Below are positions 1-8,916 of a DNA stretch of 64,000 nucleotides, piece after piece. The first letter of the stretch is position 1. Every line of letters starts with the position of its first letter. Both the position numbers and the translations under genes were made by a program. This DNA is from Candidatus Binatia bacterium (GTDB lineage Bacteria; Desulfobacterota; Binatia; UBA12015), in NCBI GenBank assembly GCA_036563615.1, contig DATCMB010000006.1:504149-568148 (forward strand). Reading direction: 5' to 3'. The notes beneath the pieces were generated by a model, which was not told where the DNA came from, did not search any database, and saw only the letters and a list, made by a program, of their open reading frames with translations.

Positions 1-686
1 AGTACGGCGCGACCCGCGACCACTTCGCGAACGTCGCGCTCGCGTTCCGCAAGCACGCGAACCGCAACCCGAACGCGATGATGTACGACAAGCCGCTCAC
101 CCGCGAGCAGTACATGAGCGCGCGCTGGGTGTCGGAGCCGCTGTGCCTCTACGACAACTGCCTCGAGACCGACGGCGCGCTCGCGGTGGTGATCGTCTCG
201 GCCGAGCGCGCGAAGGACCTCAAGCAGAAGCCGGTCTACATCCATGCGTACGCGCAGGGCATCCCGCCGCAGCACCAGACGATGACCAACTACTTCTGCG
301 ACGACCCGCTCGCCGGACCGTCGCACGCCTGCATGAAGCGGCTGTGGGCGAACAGCGACCTCAAGCCCGAGGACATCGACGTCGCGCAGATCTACGACGC
401 GTTCAGCCCGCTCGTGATCCTGTCGCTCGAGGGCTACGGCTTCTGCAAGCGCGGCGAGGGCGCGGCCTTCACCGAGAACGGCGCGCTCGAGTGGCCCGAC
501 GGACGGCTGCCGACCAACACCGCGGGCGGCGGCATGTCGGAAGCGTACGTGCACGGCTTCAACCTGATCGTCGAGGGCGTGCGCCAAATGCGCGGTACGT
601 CGACCTGCCAGGTCGAGGGCGCGGCGAGCTGTCTCGTGACCAGCGGCGAGGGCGTGCCGACGAGCGCGCTCGTGCTGCGGAGCTGA
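1..686 (+). CDS. Thiolase / lipid-transfer protein (SCP-x, Ltp2-like), C-terminal part
   Basis: The reading frame is already open at the left edge, so only about the last 228 residues are present. The visible part is the thiolase C-terminal half: a YDNCLETDGA stretch (family form D-C/N-C-L-x-D-G-A), a long helical middle, and TNTAGGGMSEAYVHG followed by a VRQMRG helix. This pattern belongs to the non-condensing lipid-transfer branch of thiolases rather than to classical acetyl-CoA acetyltransferases. The next gene starts 2 bases after the stop and encodes a DUF35 protein; such pairs form acyl-CoA aldolase or thiolase complexes, as in Ltp2-ChsH2 of steroid side-chain degradation. A role in thiolysis or retro-aldol cleavage of an acyl-CoA is therefore inferred. 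The substrate cannot be told, and the N-terminal catalytic region is outside the window. Confidence 0.88.
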   Translation, partial: YGATRDHFANVALAFRKHANRNPNAMMYDKPLTREQYMSARWVSEPLCLYDNCLETDGALAVVIVSAERAKDLKQKPVYIHAYAQGIPPQHQTMTNYFCDDPLAGPSHACMKRLWANSDLKPEDIDVAQIYDAFSPLVILSLEGYGFCKRGEGAAFTENGALEWPDGRLPTNTAGGGMSEAYVHGFNLIVEGVRQMRGTSTCQVEGAASCLVTSGEGVPTSALVLRS

Positions 687-688
687 CG

Positions 689-1135
689 GTGGCGACCTCC
701 GGCTTCGTCCTGCCCGGCCTCGGCGATCCCGCGGCGCGTCCGTTCTGGGAGGGTGCCGCGCGCGGCGAGCTGCTGATCCAGACCTGCGCCGACTGCGGCA
801 AGATGCGCATGCCGCCGCGTCCGATGTGTCCCGCGTGCCGCTCGCTCAGCGAGCGCTGGACGAAGGTCTCGGGGCGCGGACGCATCTGGTCGTTCGTCGT
901 CGCGCACCCGCCGCTCTTGCCGGCGTACGCGGAGCTCGCGCCCTACAACGTGATCGTCGTCGAGCTCGAGGAGGATCCGACGCTGCGCCTGGTCGGCAAC
1001 CTCGTCGAGTCGGCCGACGGACCGATCAACGCGATCGATCCCGCGACGATCCGCATCGGCGAGCCGGTGCAGGTCGTGTTCGCGCGGGTCGAGCACGTCG
1101 TGCTGCCGCGCTGGGTGCGGGCGACCGCACCGTGA
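689..1135 (+). CDS. DUF35 / OB-fold acyl-CoA-binding protein with zinc ribbon
   Basis: The 148-residue product starts at a GTG 2 bases after the thiolase stop; an upstream extension in the same frame lies wholly inside the thiolase gene and is a shadow. The N-terminal half has a rubredoxin-like zinc ribbon, C-x2-C-x10-C-x2-C (CADC and CPAC), and the C-terminal half has an OB-fold pattern beginning GRGRIWSFVV. This is the two-domain DUF35 architecture. Family members bind the CoA part of a substrate and form stable complexes with thiolase-like or hydratase partners. Tight spacing to the thiolase indicates one transcript and probably one enzyme complex. Function in general terms is well supported; the pathway is not. 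Confidence 0.88.
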   Translation: MATSGFVLPGLGDPAARPFWEGAARGELLIQTCADCGKMRMPPRPMCPACRSLSERWTKVSGRGRIWSFVVAHPPLLPAYAELAPYNVIVVELEEDPTLRLVGNLVESADGPINAIDPATIRIGEPVQVVFARVEHVVLPRWVRATAP

Positions 1136-1205
1136 GCACGCCGCGCGCGTCCTGAGCCGACGCCGCGCGCGAGCGCAGCAGCCCGACGCGAGCCCGAAAA
1201 CGCGT

Positions 1206-1238
1206 GCGCCGCCGCGGTCGGGTGACCGGCGGCGGCGC
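1206..1238. terminator. Hairpin between convergent genes, possible bidirectional terminator
   Basis: GCGCCGCCGC-GGTC (1206-1219) pairs with GACCGGCGGCGGCGC (1224-1238) around a 4-base loop, with one bulged base. It lies between the DUF35 gene and the aldehyde dehydrogenase gene, which converge. No U-tract follows on either strand, so it may need Rho or act mainly as an RNA 3' stabiliser. Confidence 0.5.
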
Positions 1239-1265
1239 GACGCCAACGAAAGCGCGTGATCCGTT

Positions 1266-2702
1266 CTACGGCTTGTAGCGGATCAGCAGGTCGAGCAGCT
1301 GCCGCGTGCGCGCCGTGTACGGCGGGTAGAACATCGACAGCAGCGAGAAGCGCGGGTTCTTGAACACCGGGCGGAGCTTCGTGAACTCGAGGAAGCCCTC
1401 GTAGCCGTGGTAGTGGCCCATGCCGCTCGCGCCGATGCCGCCGAAGGGCAGGTCGTGCTGCGCGACGTGCAGCACGCAGTTGTTGATCGTCACGCCGCCG
1501 GAGATGGTCGAGTACAGGACCTTCTCCTGCAGCTTCGAGTCGTTGGTGAAGACGTAGAGCCCGAGCGGACGATCCTTCGAGTTGATGTACGCGATCGCCT
1601 CGTCGAGCGACTTGTAGGTCTTGATCGGGAAGAGCGGCCCGAAGATCTCCTCCTGCATGATCCGCATCGAGTCGTTGACGTCGAGCACGAGGTGCGGAGG
1701 GATCTTGCGGAGCTGGTCGTCGAACGTCGCGCCCGGGATGAGCGGCACGATCGTCGCGCCCTTCTGCTGCGCGTCCTCGAGCGTCGCGCGCAGCCGGCGG
1801 TACGACTTCTCGTCGATCACCGAGGTGTAGCTCGGCTGGCGGATGTCGGGGTAGCGCTCGGGCAGGATGCGCTTCGCCGCCTCGACGAAGCGGTCGCGCT
1901 TCGCCTCCGAGATCAGGAGGTAGTCCGGCGCGAGGCAGGTCTGCCCGGCGTTCAGGTACTTCGCGTAGAGGATGCGCGACGCGGCCTCGTCGATGTCGAA
2001 GTCGTCGCACACGATGGTCGGCGACTTGCCGCCGAGCTCGAGCGTGACCGGCGTCAGGTTCTCCGCCGCCGAGCGCATCACCGTGCGACCCGCGTCCGCG
2101 GAGCCGGTGAAGATCAGGTGGTCGAAGGGCAGGGTGGAGAAGTCCTGCGCGCGCACGCCGGGCAGGATCGCGACCGTGTCCTCCGGAAACACCGCGCTCA
2201 CCTTCTCGGCGAGGAGCCGCGCGAGGTTCTGCGAGTTGGTCGCCATCTTGACCATCGCGCGGTTGCCGGCGGCGAGGATGCTGGTCAGCGGGCCGATGGT
2301 GAGGAACAGCGGGTAGTTCCACGGCGACACCACGCCGACCACGCCCTTCGGCTGCGGCACCACCATGTTCGAGCCGCCCGCGAAGGTGATCGACACCGCG
2401 CGCTTCTGCGGCTTCATCCACTTCGCGACGTGCTTGACGGCGTGGCGGATGCCGTCGACGCTCGCGAAGACCTCGGCCATCAGCGTCTCCTCGACGGCGC
2501 GATGGCCAAAGTCTTTCTGGATCGCGTCGGCGATCGCCTGCGCGTTCTCGACCAGGATGCGGTCGAGCTTGCGCAGGTTCTCCTTGCGCTCCTCGGCCGA
2601 CGGGAAGGGATGCCGCAGGTAGGCTTCCCGCTGCAGCGCGAACACGCGCTGCGCTTCGTTCTCGACCTGCTCGATCTTCCGGAGTTGGGCGGTCTGTGCC
2701 AT
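1266..2702 (-). CDS. Aldehyde dehydrogenase, coniferyl-aldehyde-dehydrogenase-like
   Basis: The 478-residue product is a NAD(P)-dependent aldehyde dehydrogenase oxidising an aldehyde to its acid. Visible landmarks are SPWNYP (about 126-131), FTGSADAGRTVM, the general-base region LELGGKSP (Glu222) and NAGQTCLAP with catalytic Cys256. The short N-terminus and the C-terminal SLLSMFYPPYTARTRQLLDLL stretch place it in the coniferyl/fatty-aldehyde branch (class 3-like, often membrane-associated). The start is the ATG at 2702, preceded by a strong AGGAGG at 2709-2714; an upstream in-frame ATG at 2738 has no such site. The gene converges on the thiolase-DUF35 pair, so a shared acyl or aromatic catabolic role is possible but not shown. 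Confidence 0.9.
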   Translation of the reverse strand: MAQTAQLRKIEQVENEAQRVFALQREAYLRHPFPSAEERKENLRKLDRILVENAQAIADAIQKDFGHRAVEETLMAEVFASVDGIRHAVKHVAKWMKPQKRAVSITFAGGSNMVVPQPKGVVGVVSPWNYPLFLTIGPLTSILAAGNRAMVKMATNSQNLARLLAEKVSAVFPEDTVAILPGVRAQDFSTLPFDHLIFTGSADAGRTVMRSAAENLTPVTLELGGKSPTIVCDDFDIDEAASRILYAKYLNAGQTCLAPDYLLISEAKRDRFVEAAKRILPERYPDIRQPSYTSVIDEKSYRRLRATLEDAQQKGATIVPLIPGATFDDQLRKIPPHLVLDVNDSMRIMQEEIFGPLFPIKTYKSLDEAIAYINSKDRPLGLYVFTNDSKLQEKVLYSTISGGVTINNCVLHVAQHDLPFGGIGASGMGHYHGYEGFLEFTKLRPVFKNPRFSLLSMFYPPYTARTRQLLDLLIRYKP

Positions 2703-2777
2703 GAGCTCCCTCCTAGCGATCGCTCGGCGGATTCTCACGCCGGGCGCTCGACCGAGGCAAGGGGGCTCGTGGCTCGC

Positions 2778-3752
2778 TCAGCGGCGGGCGCGATCGGGCC
2801 CGCAGGAGCTGCTCCACTGGAGGACGCGCGTGGTCGGTCGGGTCGACGTGTCGGCGAGCGCGGTCGCCACGCTGAGATCGAACGCGGGCGTCGAGCCCGG
2901 CTGCGGCGTCGAGCCGTCTTCGAGGCGTCCGGCGATCGCGATCACCAGGTTGTCGTGGTCGACGTGCGGCGTGCCGTCGACGTGCCAGTCGGGATCCTTC
3001 TTGTCGAGCGCGAGGCGACCCTCGTGCTGGTGCTGGCGCTTGTAGGTGACGAACTCGTGTCGCTCGTAGATGAGCTCGAAGCTCTTCGGCGAGCCCGGAT
3101 CCTCGATCGTGTAGAGCTCGCCCGCCTGCTCGGGCTCGAGGAGCTGCATGAGGAAGCCCTGCGTGTTGTAGATCGCGACGTCCGCCGGCGTGAACGTGAG
3201 CGGGTAGCTCTCGGCGAGGCCGCTGAACACCATGCGCCGGCTGATCGCGCCGATCTCGAACGGGAAGTACACCGTGCCGTCCTCGCCGACCGCGGCGCGG
3301 TAGCACTTCGCGATCGTGACGCCGTCGCTCTCCTCGAGACGCAGCGGCGCCTGCAGGACGGTGAACTGATCGCTCGGGATGCGCAGCACCTCGGCGCCGT
3401 TGCCGTGCCGCGTGACGCGGATGCGCGCCGGGCCGAGCGGCAGGCCGGACGGCATGGTGACGCGGAGCTGATGCTTCTTCTTGCCGTCGGCGAGATCGCG
3501 GCGGTTCTCGGATTGCACGGTCACCGTCGCCGACGCGCCGTCGGCCTCGAAGGTGACCTGGTACTTGCCGCCCTTGATGTCGGGGCCGAAGAGCGTGACC
3601 GTCTGACCGAGCGACGCGAAGCTCGGGCGGACCTGTGCAGGCTCGGGCGGCGGCTTGTCGCAGCCGCAGCCGGCGTCGGCCTTCGACGCCCACGGCGCGC
3701 TCGCGAGCACCGCGCCCGCAATCACCGCCCTCATCAGCGTTCCACCCGACAT
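2778..3752 (-). CDS. Secreted protein of unknown function with IPT/TIG-like N-terminal region
   Basis: The 324-residue product begins with a typical signal peptide (MRAVIAGAVLASAPWASKADA), then a Cys-Gly-Cys and an Ig-like stretch resembling IPT/TIG folds (SLGQTVTLFGPDIKGGKYQVTF). The rest is beta-rich and ends in a low-complexity Thr/Ser/Arg tail. I recognise no catalytic motif. The second of two tandem ATGs (3752) was chosen because AGGAG at 3758-3762 sits 5 bases from it but only 2 from the first; the long in-frame extension upstream lacks coding character. It is read leftward, 75 bases before the aldehyde dehydrogenase start. Export is well supported; function is unknown. Confidence 0.7.
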   Translation of the reverse strand: MSGGTLMRAVIAGAVLASAPWASKADAGCGCDKPPPEPAQVRPSFASLGQTVTLFGPDIKGGKYQVTFEADGASATVTVQSENRRDLADGKKKHQLRVTMPSGLPLGPARIRVTRHGNGAEVLRIPSDQFTVLQAPLRLEESDGVTIAKCYRAAVGEDGTVYFPFEIGAISRRMVFSGLAESYPLTFTPADVAIYNTQGFLMQLLEPEQAGELYTIEDPGSPKSFELIYERHEFVTYKRQHQHEGRLALDKKDPDWHVDGTPHVDHDNLVIAIAGRLEDGSTPQPGSTPAFDLSVATALADTSTRPTTRVLQWSSSCGPDRARR

Positions 3753-3910
3753 CATTGCTCCTGCCGCCTTTCCCCTCGCTCGTCCCGGACGCGGCGGCGG
3801 GGCGATCTGCAATGGCGGTGCCACGCGACGGGTTGCGCGCCGCGCCGCGATTCTACGTGTCGGCCTAGAGCGCTCCCTACATCTTCGGCATGGCGGGCGT
3901 CGTGCGCGAT

Positions 3911-3950
3911 GTGACGCAGGTGGCACCGCTGTGCCACGAGCGCACGTCAC
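3911..3950. promoter_or_regulatory. Nested palindrome in the 350-base divergent region upstream of phosphoketolase
   Basis: The region 3753-4102 separates two divergent genes and holds no gene I can support. Within it TGGCAC-CGCT-GTGCCA (3921-3936) is a perfect 6-base inverted repeat with a 4-base spacer, framed by GTGAC (3911) and GTCAC (3946). This is a plausible operator. It resembles a sigma-54 site, but the distance from GG to GC is one base too short, so I do not call it a promoter. Confidence 0.4.
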
Positions 3951-4102
3951 CGAAACGCTCGCGAGCCGGCTTCCCAAGACGTCCGTCCGGCGTATGGTGG
4001 TCAGCAAACGCGCCCCCGAGCGTGATTGCTGCGCGAGCGTGCGCCGGAGCATCCGGCGAGGAGGGACGTCGGCCGACCGCTCGTGCGCGACGGAGGAGCA
4101 GC

Positions 4103-6469
4103 ATGAAGGTTTTGTCGGGCGTCGAGCTCGAGCGTCTCGACGCGTACTGGCGCGCCGCCAATTACTTGACGGTCGGACAGATCTACCTGCAGGCCAATCC
4201 GCTGCTGCGCGAGCCGATCCGTCCCGAGCACATCAAGCCGCGTCTGCTGGGGCACTGGGGCACGTCGCCGGGCCTGAGCCTGATCTACGTGCACCTGAAC
4301 CGCCTGATCCGCGAGCACGACGCGAACGTGATCTACCTCGCGGGTCCGGGACACGGCGGTCCTGCGATCGTCGCCAACGTCTACCTCGAGGGAACGTACT
4401 CCGAGATCTACCCCGAGGTGTCGCAGGACGAGGCCGGGCTGCAGCGGCTCTTCCGCCAGTTCTCGACCCCGGGCGGCATCCCGAGCCACGTCAGCGTGCC
4501 GACGCCCGGCTCGATTCACGAGGGCGGCGAGCTCGGCTACGTGCTGACGCACGCGTTCGGCGCGGCGTTCGACAACCCGGACCTGCTGGTGGTCGCCGTG
4601 GTCGGCGACGGCGAGGCGGAGACCGGCCCGCTCGCCGGATCGTGGAAGGGGATCCGCTTCCTCAACCCGGCGCGCGACGGCGCCGTCCTGCCGGTGCTGC
4701 ACCTGAACGGCTACAAGATCGCGAACCCGACGATCTTCGGGCGCACCGACGACGCGTCAATCCAAAGCTACCTCGCGAGCCAGGGCTGGGATCCGCTGTT
4801 CGTCGAGGGCGACGAGCCGCACGCGGTGCACCAGGCCTTCGCCGAGGCGCTCGAGCGTGCGTACCAGCGCGTGCGCGAGATCCAGGACGACGCGCGCCGC
4901 CGCGGCGCGTCCGCGGTCTCCGACGTCCCGCGCTGGCCCGCGATCGTGCTGCGCACGCCGAAGGGCTGGACCGGACCGAAGCAGGTCGATGGCCTGCAGA
5001 TCGAGGGCACGTTCCGCGCGCACCAGGTGCCGGTCGCCGAGGTGCGCACCAACCCGGAGCACCGCGCGATCCTCGAGCAGTGGATGCGCAGCTACGAGCC
5101 CGAGAAGCTGTTCGACGCGCAGGGACGGCTCGTTCCCGAGCTCGCGGCGCTGGCGCCCACGGGCGAGCGTCGCATGGGCGCGAACCCGCACGCGAACGGC
5201 GGTCGGCTGCTGGTCGACCTCGACCTGCCGGCGTGGAGCGAGTACGGCGTCGACGTCCGGCAGCCGGCGACCGAGCGCCACGAGTCGACGCGCAAGCTCG
5301 GTGAGCTCCTGCGCGACGTCCTCGTCCGCAACCGCCGTCAAGCAAACTTCCGCGTGTTCTGCCCCGACGAGGTCAATTCGAATCGGCTCGGCAGCGTGTT
5401 CGAGGTCGAGAACCGCTGCTTCATCGGCGGGATCCTGCCGACGGACGACCACCTCTCGCCGGACGGACGCGTCTTCGAGGTGCTGAGCGAGCACCTCTGC
5501 CACGGCTGGCTCGAGGGCTACCTGCTCACCGGACGGCACGGGCTGTTCGCGACCTACGAGGCCTTCGCCATGGTGTCGGCGTCGATGACCGTGCAGCACG
5601 CGAAGTGGCTCGAGCACGCGATCCACCTGCCGTGGCGCGCGCCGATCGCGTCGCTCAACGTCCTGCTGACCTCGACCTGCTGGCGAAACGACCACAACGG
5701 CTTCAGCCACCAGGGACCGGGTCTGATCGACACCGTGCTGTCGAAGAAGGGCGCGATCGCGCGCATCTACCTGCCGCCCGACGCGAACTGCCTGCTGTCG
5801 GTCGCGGACCACTGCCTGCGCAGCCGCGGCTACGTGAACCTGATCGTGATCGACAAGCAGCCGCAGCTGCAGTGGCTCGACGTCGAGGCGGCGCGCGCGC
5901 ACTGCGCGGTCGGCGTCTCGGAGTGGAAGTGGGCGGGCACGAGCGGCGACGCGATCCCCGACGTCGTGCTCGCCGCTGCGGGCGACGTGCCGACGCAGGA
6001 GATCGTCGCCGCCGCGTGGCTCATGCGCCACCACGTCCCGCACGTGCGCGTGCGGGTCGTGAACGTCGTCGACCTGATGACGCTCTTCGTCCCCGAGAGC
6101 CATCCGCACGGGCTGCCGCAGGGCGAGTTCGTCGAGCTCTTCACCGCCGACCGCCCGGTGATCTTCGCCTTCCACGGCTACCAGCGCGCGATCCACGAGA
6201 TCGTGCACGGACGTCCCGAGCCCGAGCGCTTCCACGTGCGCGGCTTCATCGAGGAGGGCACGACGACGACGCCCTTCGACATGACGGTGGCGAACGGGAT
6301 GAGCCGCTACCACCTGTGCAAGGAGGCGCTGCGCCGCCTGCCCGCGCAGGACGACCGCACGCGGGCGCTCGCCGCGCACTGCGACGAGATGCTGGCGCGC
6401 CACCGCGTCTACGTGCGCGAGCACCTCGAGGACATGCCCGAGGTGCGCGACTGGGTGTGGAGCGCCTGA
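4103..6469 (+). CDS. xfp: Xylulose-5-phosphate/fructose-6-phosphate phosphoketolase
   Basis: The 788-residue thiamine-diphosphate enzyme cleaves xylulose-5-P (and usually fructose-6-P) with phosphate to give acetyl-phosphate plus glyceraldehyde-3-P (or erythrose-4-P). Family hallmarks are visible: GPGHGGPA at 81-88, [25 protein letters not shown] from 122, and the ThDP-Mg signature GDGEAETGP at 168-176. Length is normal for the family (about 790-830). The ATG at 4103 follows GGAGGA at a good distance; an in-frame extension back to 3890 runs through the intergenic palindrome and is not favoured. Acetate kinase follows at once, so the acetyl-phosphate made here is probably converted directly into acetate and ATP. 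Assignment is secure. Confidence 0.97.
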   Translation: MKVLSGVELERLDAYWRAANYLTVGQIYLQANPLLREPIRPEHIKPRLLGHWGTSPGLSLIYVHLNRLIREHDANVIYLAGPGHGGPAIVANVYLEGTYSEIYPEVSQDEAGLQRLFRQFSTPGGIPSHVSVPTPGSIHEGGELGYVLTHAFGAAFDNPDLLVVAVVGDGEAETGPLAGSWKGIRFLNPARDGAVLPVLHLNGYKIANPTIFGRTDDASIQSYLASQGWDPLFVEGDEPHAVHQAFAEALERAYQRVREIQDDARRRGASAVSDVPRWPAIVLRTPKGWTGPKQVDGLQIEGTFRAHQVPVAEVRTNPEHRAILEQWMRSYEPEKLFDAQGRLVPELAALAPTGERRMGANPHANGGRLLVDLDLPAWSEYGVDVRQPATERHESTRKLGELLRDVLVRNRRQANFRVFCPDEVNSNRLGSVFEVENRCFIGGILPTDDHLSPDGRVFEVLSEHLCHGWLEGYLLTGRHGLFATYEAFAMVSASMTVQHAKWLEHAIHLPWRAPIASLNVLLTSTCWRNDHNGFSHQGPGLIDTVLSKKGAIARIYLPPDANCLLSVADHCLRSRGYVNLIVIDKQPQLQWLDVEAARAHCAVGVSEWKWAGTSGDAIPDVVLAAAGDVPTQEIVAAAWLMRHHVPHVRVRVVNVVDLMTLFVPESHPHGLPQGEFVELFTADRPVIFAFHGYQRAIHEIVHGRPEPERFHVRGFIEEGTTTTPFDMTVANGMSRYHLCKEALRRLPAQDDRTRALAAHCDEMLARHRVYVREHLEDMPEVRDWVWSA

Positions 6470-6471
6470 CG

Positions 6472-7692
6472 TTGCGCGTGCTCAGCGTCAACGTCGGCTC
6501 GTCGTCGCTCAAGCTCGCCTGGTTCGAGGCCGACGCCTCGTCCGAGCGGCGCGTGGCGAGCGCGTCGGTGTCGGACGTCGGACCGGATGCGCGCCTCGTA
6601 CTGCACGCGGTCGACGACGCGGGCGAGCGCCGCGAGCTGTGCAGTCAGAAGCTCGTGAGCGGTGAGGACGCCGGACGTGATGTGCACGAAGCCGGCGGCG
6701 TCACGCACCACGCGGCGCAGGCATTGACGCGCGTGCTCGACGTCGCGGCGTCGCACGGCCTCGGCGCGCCGGACGCGGCGGGGCACCGCATCGTGCACGG
6801 CGGCCCGGACCACGTCGCACCGCAGCGCGTGACCGACGCGCTGGTCGCGGAGCTCGAGGCGCTCGAGCCGTTCGCGCCGCTTCACCTTCCAGCGGAGATC
6901 GCGGTCGTGCGCGCGCTCGCGCGGCGCGCGCCGGAGCTGCCGCAGGTCGTGTGCTTCGACACCGCGTTTCACCAGCGCATGCCGGCCGCCGCGCGCCGTC
7001 TGCCGCTGCCGCGCGCGCTGTGGGACAAGGGCGTGCGGCGCTACGGCTTTCACGGGCTGTCCTACGAGTACGTCCTCGGCGCGCTGCCCGACGGCGCGCG
7101 CGGGCGCATCGTGATCGCGCACCTCGGCAACGGCGCGAGCCTCGCCGCGGTGCGCGACGGCCTCCCGATCGACACCACGATGGGCCTCACGCCGACCGGC
7201 GGTCTGATGATGGGCACGCGCAGCGGCGACCTCGACCCGGGCGTGCTGTTCCACCTCGCGCGCGTCGAGGGCTGGGACGTCGAGCGCCTGCAGCGCCTGG
7301 TCGAGGCGGAGAGCGGGCTGCTCGGCGTCTCGGGCGAGAGCAGCGACGTGCGCACGCTGCTCGCAAGCCGCGCGACCTCGGCCGCAGCCGACGAGGCAAT
7401 CGAGCTCTTCTGCTGGATCGCGCGCCGCCACGTCGGCGCGATGGCGGCGTCGCTCGGTGGGGTCGATCAGCTCGTCTTCACCGGCGGCATCGGCGAGCAC
7501 GCGGCCGAGATCCGCGCCGGCATCTGCACGGGCCTCGAGCACCTCGGCGTGCGTCTCGACCCGGAGCGCAACGCGCGCAACGCGGCCGTGGTCAGCGCGG
7601 ACGCGAGCCCGTGCACGGTGCGCGTCGTCGCAACCGACGAGGAGCGCGTGATCGCGCGCCACACGCGCGCCCGCGTCGCGGGTGGCGTGTGA
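6472..7692 (+). CDS. ackA: Acetate kinase
   Basis: The product transfers phosphate from acetyl-phosphate to ADP, giving acetate and ATP. Family motifs are clear: NVGSSSLK near the N-terminus, HRIVHGG, VCFDTAFHQRMP, YGFHGLSYEYV, HLGNGASL, then GLMMGTRSGDLDPG and FTGGIGEHAAEIR. About 406 residues, normal length. I chose the TTG at 6472, two bases after the phosphoketolase stop, because GGAG at 6459-6462 lies 9 bases upstream. An in-frame GTG at 6457, overlapping the end of phosphoketolase, is the alternative. Either way the two genes are translationally coupled. No phosphotransacetylase is nearby, which fits acetyl-phosphate coming from phosphoketolase. Confidence 0.93.
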   Translation: MRVLSVNVGSSSLKLAWFEADASSERRVASASVSDVGPDARLVLHAVDDAGERRELCSQKLVSGEDAGRDVHEAGGVTHHAAQALTRVLDVAASHGLGAPDAAGHRIVHGGPDHVAPQRVTDALVAELEALEPFAPLHLPAEIAVVRALARRAPELPQVVCFDTAFHQRMPAAARRLPLPRALWDKGVRRYGFHGLSYEYVLGALPDGARGRIVIAHLGNGASLAAVRDGLPIDTTMGLTPTGGLMMGTRSGDLDPGVLFHLARVEGWDVERLQRLVEAESGLLGVSGESSDVRTLLASRATSAAADEAIELFCWIARRHVGAMAASLGGVDQLVFTGGIGEHAAEIRAGICTGLEHLGVRLDPERNARNAAVVSADASPCTVRVVATDEERVIARHTRARVAGGV

Positions 7693-7744
7693 GCTCTGCG
7701 TGCGTGGCACGCGCGGCGAGCGCGCTCTCTGCTAGCATCGCCTC

Positions 7745-8821
7745 GTGAACCTCCCCGTGAACCCGCCGGTCCTGCCGATGCTCGCCAAGCGCATCGACGC
7801 GCTGCCCGACGGCGACGGCTTTCTCTACGAGCCCAAGTGGGACGGCTTTCGCGTGCTCGTCTTCCGCGACGGCGACGAGGTGCTGCTGCAGAGCCGCGAC
7901 GAGAAGCCGCTCGACCGCTACTTCCCCGAGCTGCTCGCGCCGCTGCGCGCGCAGCTCCCCGAGCGCTGCGTGCTCGACGGCGAGGTCGTGGTGGCGCTCG
8001 GCGAGGGGCTCGACTTCGAGGCGCTGCAGCAGCGCATCCATCCCGCGGCGTCGCGCGTCGAGCTGCTCGCGCGCGAGATCCCGGCGTCGATGGTGTTCTG
8101 GGACCTGCTGTGCGTCGGCGACGAGGACCTGCTGCGCACGCCGTTCGCCGAGCGTCGCGCGCGTCTCGAGCGCGTGCTCGCGCGCGCGAAGCCGCCGCTG
8201 CACGTGACGCCGATCACGAGCGACCTCGCGACCGCCCAGAGCTGGTTCGAGCGCTTCGAGGGCGCGGGGCTCGACGGCGTGATGGCGAAGCCTGCAGACG
8301 GCGTCTACGAGCCGAACAAGCGCGTGATGTTCAAGGTCAAGCACGCGCGCGAGTGCGACTGCGTGGTCGGCGGCTTCCGCTGGCACAAGAACGGCGAGAA
8401 CGTCGCCGTGGGCTCGCTGCTGCTTGGGCTCTACGACGAGCAGGGCGCGCTGCACCACGTCGGCGTGTGCGCGAGCTTCACGATGCCGAAGCGTCGCGAG
8501 CTGGTCGAGGTGCTCGCGCCGTACCGCGAGAACGCGCTCGACGGCCATCCGTGGCGCGACTGGGCGGAGAACGATCACCACGTCGCAGGGCAGCGCATGC
8601 CGGGCGCGAAGAGCCGCTGGAGCAGCGACAAGGATCTGTCGTGGGTGCCGCTGCGTCCCGAGCTGGTCGTCGAGGTCGGCTACGACCACATGCAGGGCAC
8701 GCGCTTTCGCCACACGGCGCAGTTCCGGCGCTTCCGCACCGACAAGAATCCGCGCGACTGTACCTACGCGCAGCTCGAGGTCGTGCCGCCGCACGAGCTG
8801 AAGGACATCTTCGGGCTGTAG
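7745..8821 (+). CDS. ATP-dependent DNA ligase, LigC-like
   Basis: The 358-residue product is a minimal ATP-dependent ligase that seals nicks through a lysyl-AMP intermediate. The nucleotidyltransferase motif I, EPKWDGFR, has its catalytic lysine at residue 31. Further motifs are LDGEVV (III), FWDLL (IIIa), GLDGVMAKP (IV) and FKVKH (V), followed by a C-terminal OB fold. No primase or nuclease domain is attached, so it resembles the stand-alone LigC ligases of mycobacteria and other end-joining bacteria, not the fused LigD. The GTG at 7745 is the natural start. A LigD-type polymerase and a family X polymerase lie 3-5 kb downstream, suggesting a shared repair role, inferred from proximity only. 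Confidence 0.9.
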   Translation: MNLPVNPPVLPMLAKRIDALPDGDGFLYEPKWDGFRVLVFRDGDEVLLQSRDEKPLDRYFPELLAPLRAQLPERCVLDGEVVVALGEGLDFEALQQRIHPAASRVELLAREIPASMVFWDLLCVGDEDLLRTPFAERRARLERVLARAKPPLHVTPITSDLATAQSWFERFEGAGLDGVMAKPADGVYEPNKRVMFKVKHARECDCVVGGFRWHKNGENVAVGSLLLGLYDEQGALHHVGVCASFTMPKRRELVEVLAPYRENALDGHPWRDWAENDHHVAGQRMPGAKSRWSSDKDLSWVPLRPELVVEVGYDHMQGTRFRHTAQFRRFRTDKNPRDCTYAQLEVVPPHELKDIFGL

Positions 8822-8916
8822 CGGCGTCGTCCGCGGCGTAATCCCGTCGCCTCACCGCGCGCCGCGTCGTCCGCGGGGCGCTTCACAACCGGCGCGCGAT
8901 CTGTCTTCTTCGCTTC

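Noticed and set aside
1407-3914. 835-codon open frame on the plus strand opposite aldehyde dehydrogenase
   Set aside because: Its product is Arg/Val/Leu/Asp-rich with no motifs, mirrors the codons of the real genes, and lacks a ribosome-binding site. Long antisense frames are expected at this GC content.
3921-3936. Sigma-54 promoter upstream of phosphoketolase
   Set aside because: TGGCAC is present but the downstream GC is one base too close; the site is better seen as a palindrome.
8824-8876. 13-base direct repeat GCGTCGTCCGCGG after the LigC-like ligase
   Set aside because: Two copies 40 bases apart in extreme GC context; chance similarity is likely and nothing nearby suggests an element.
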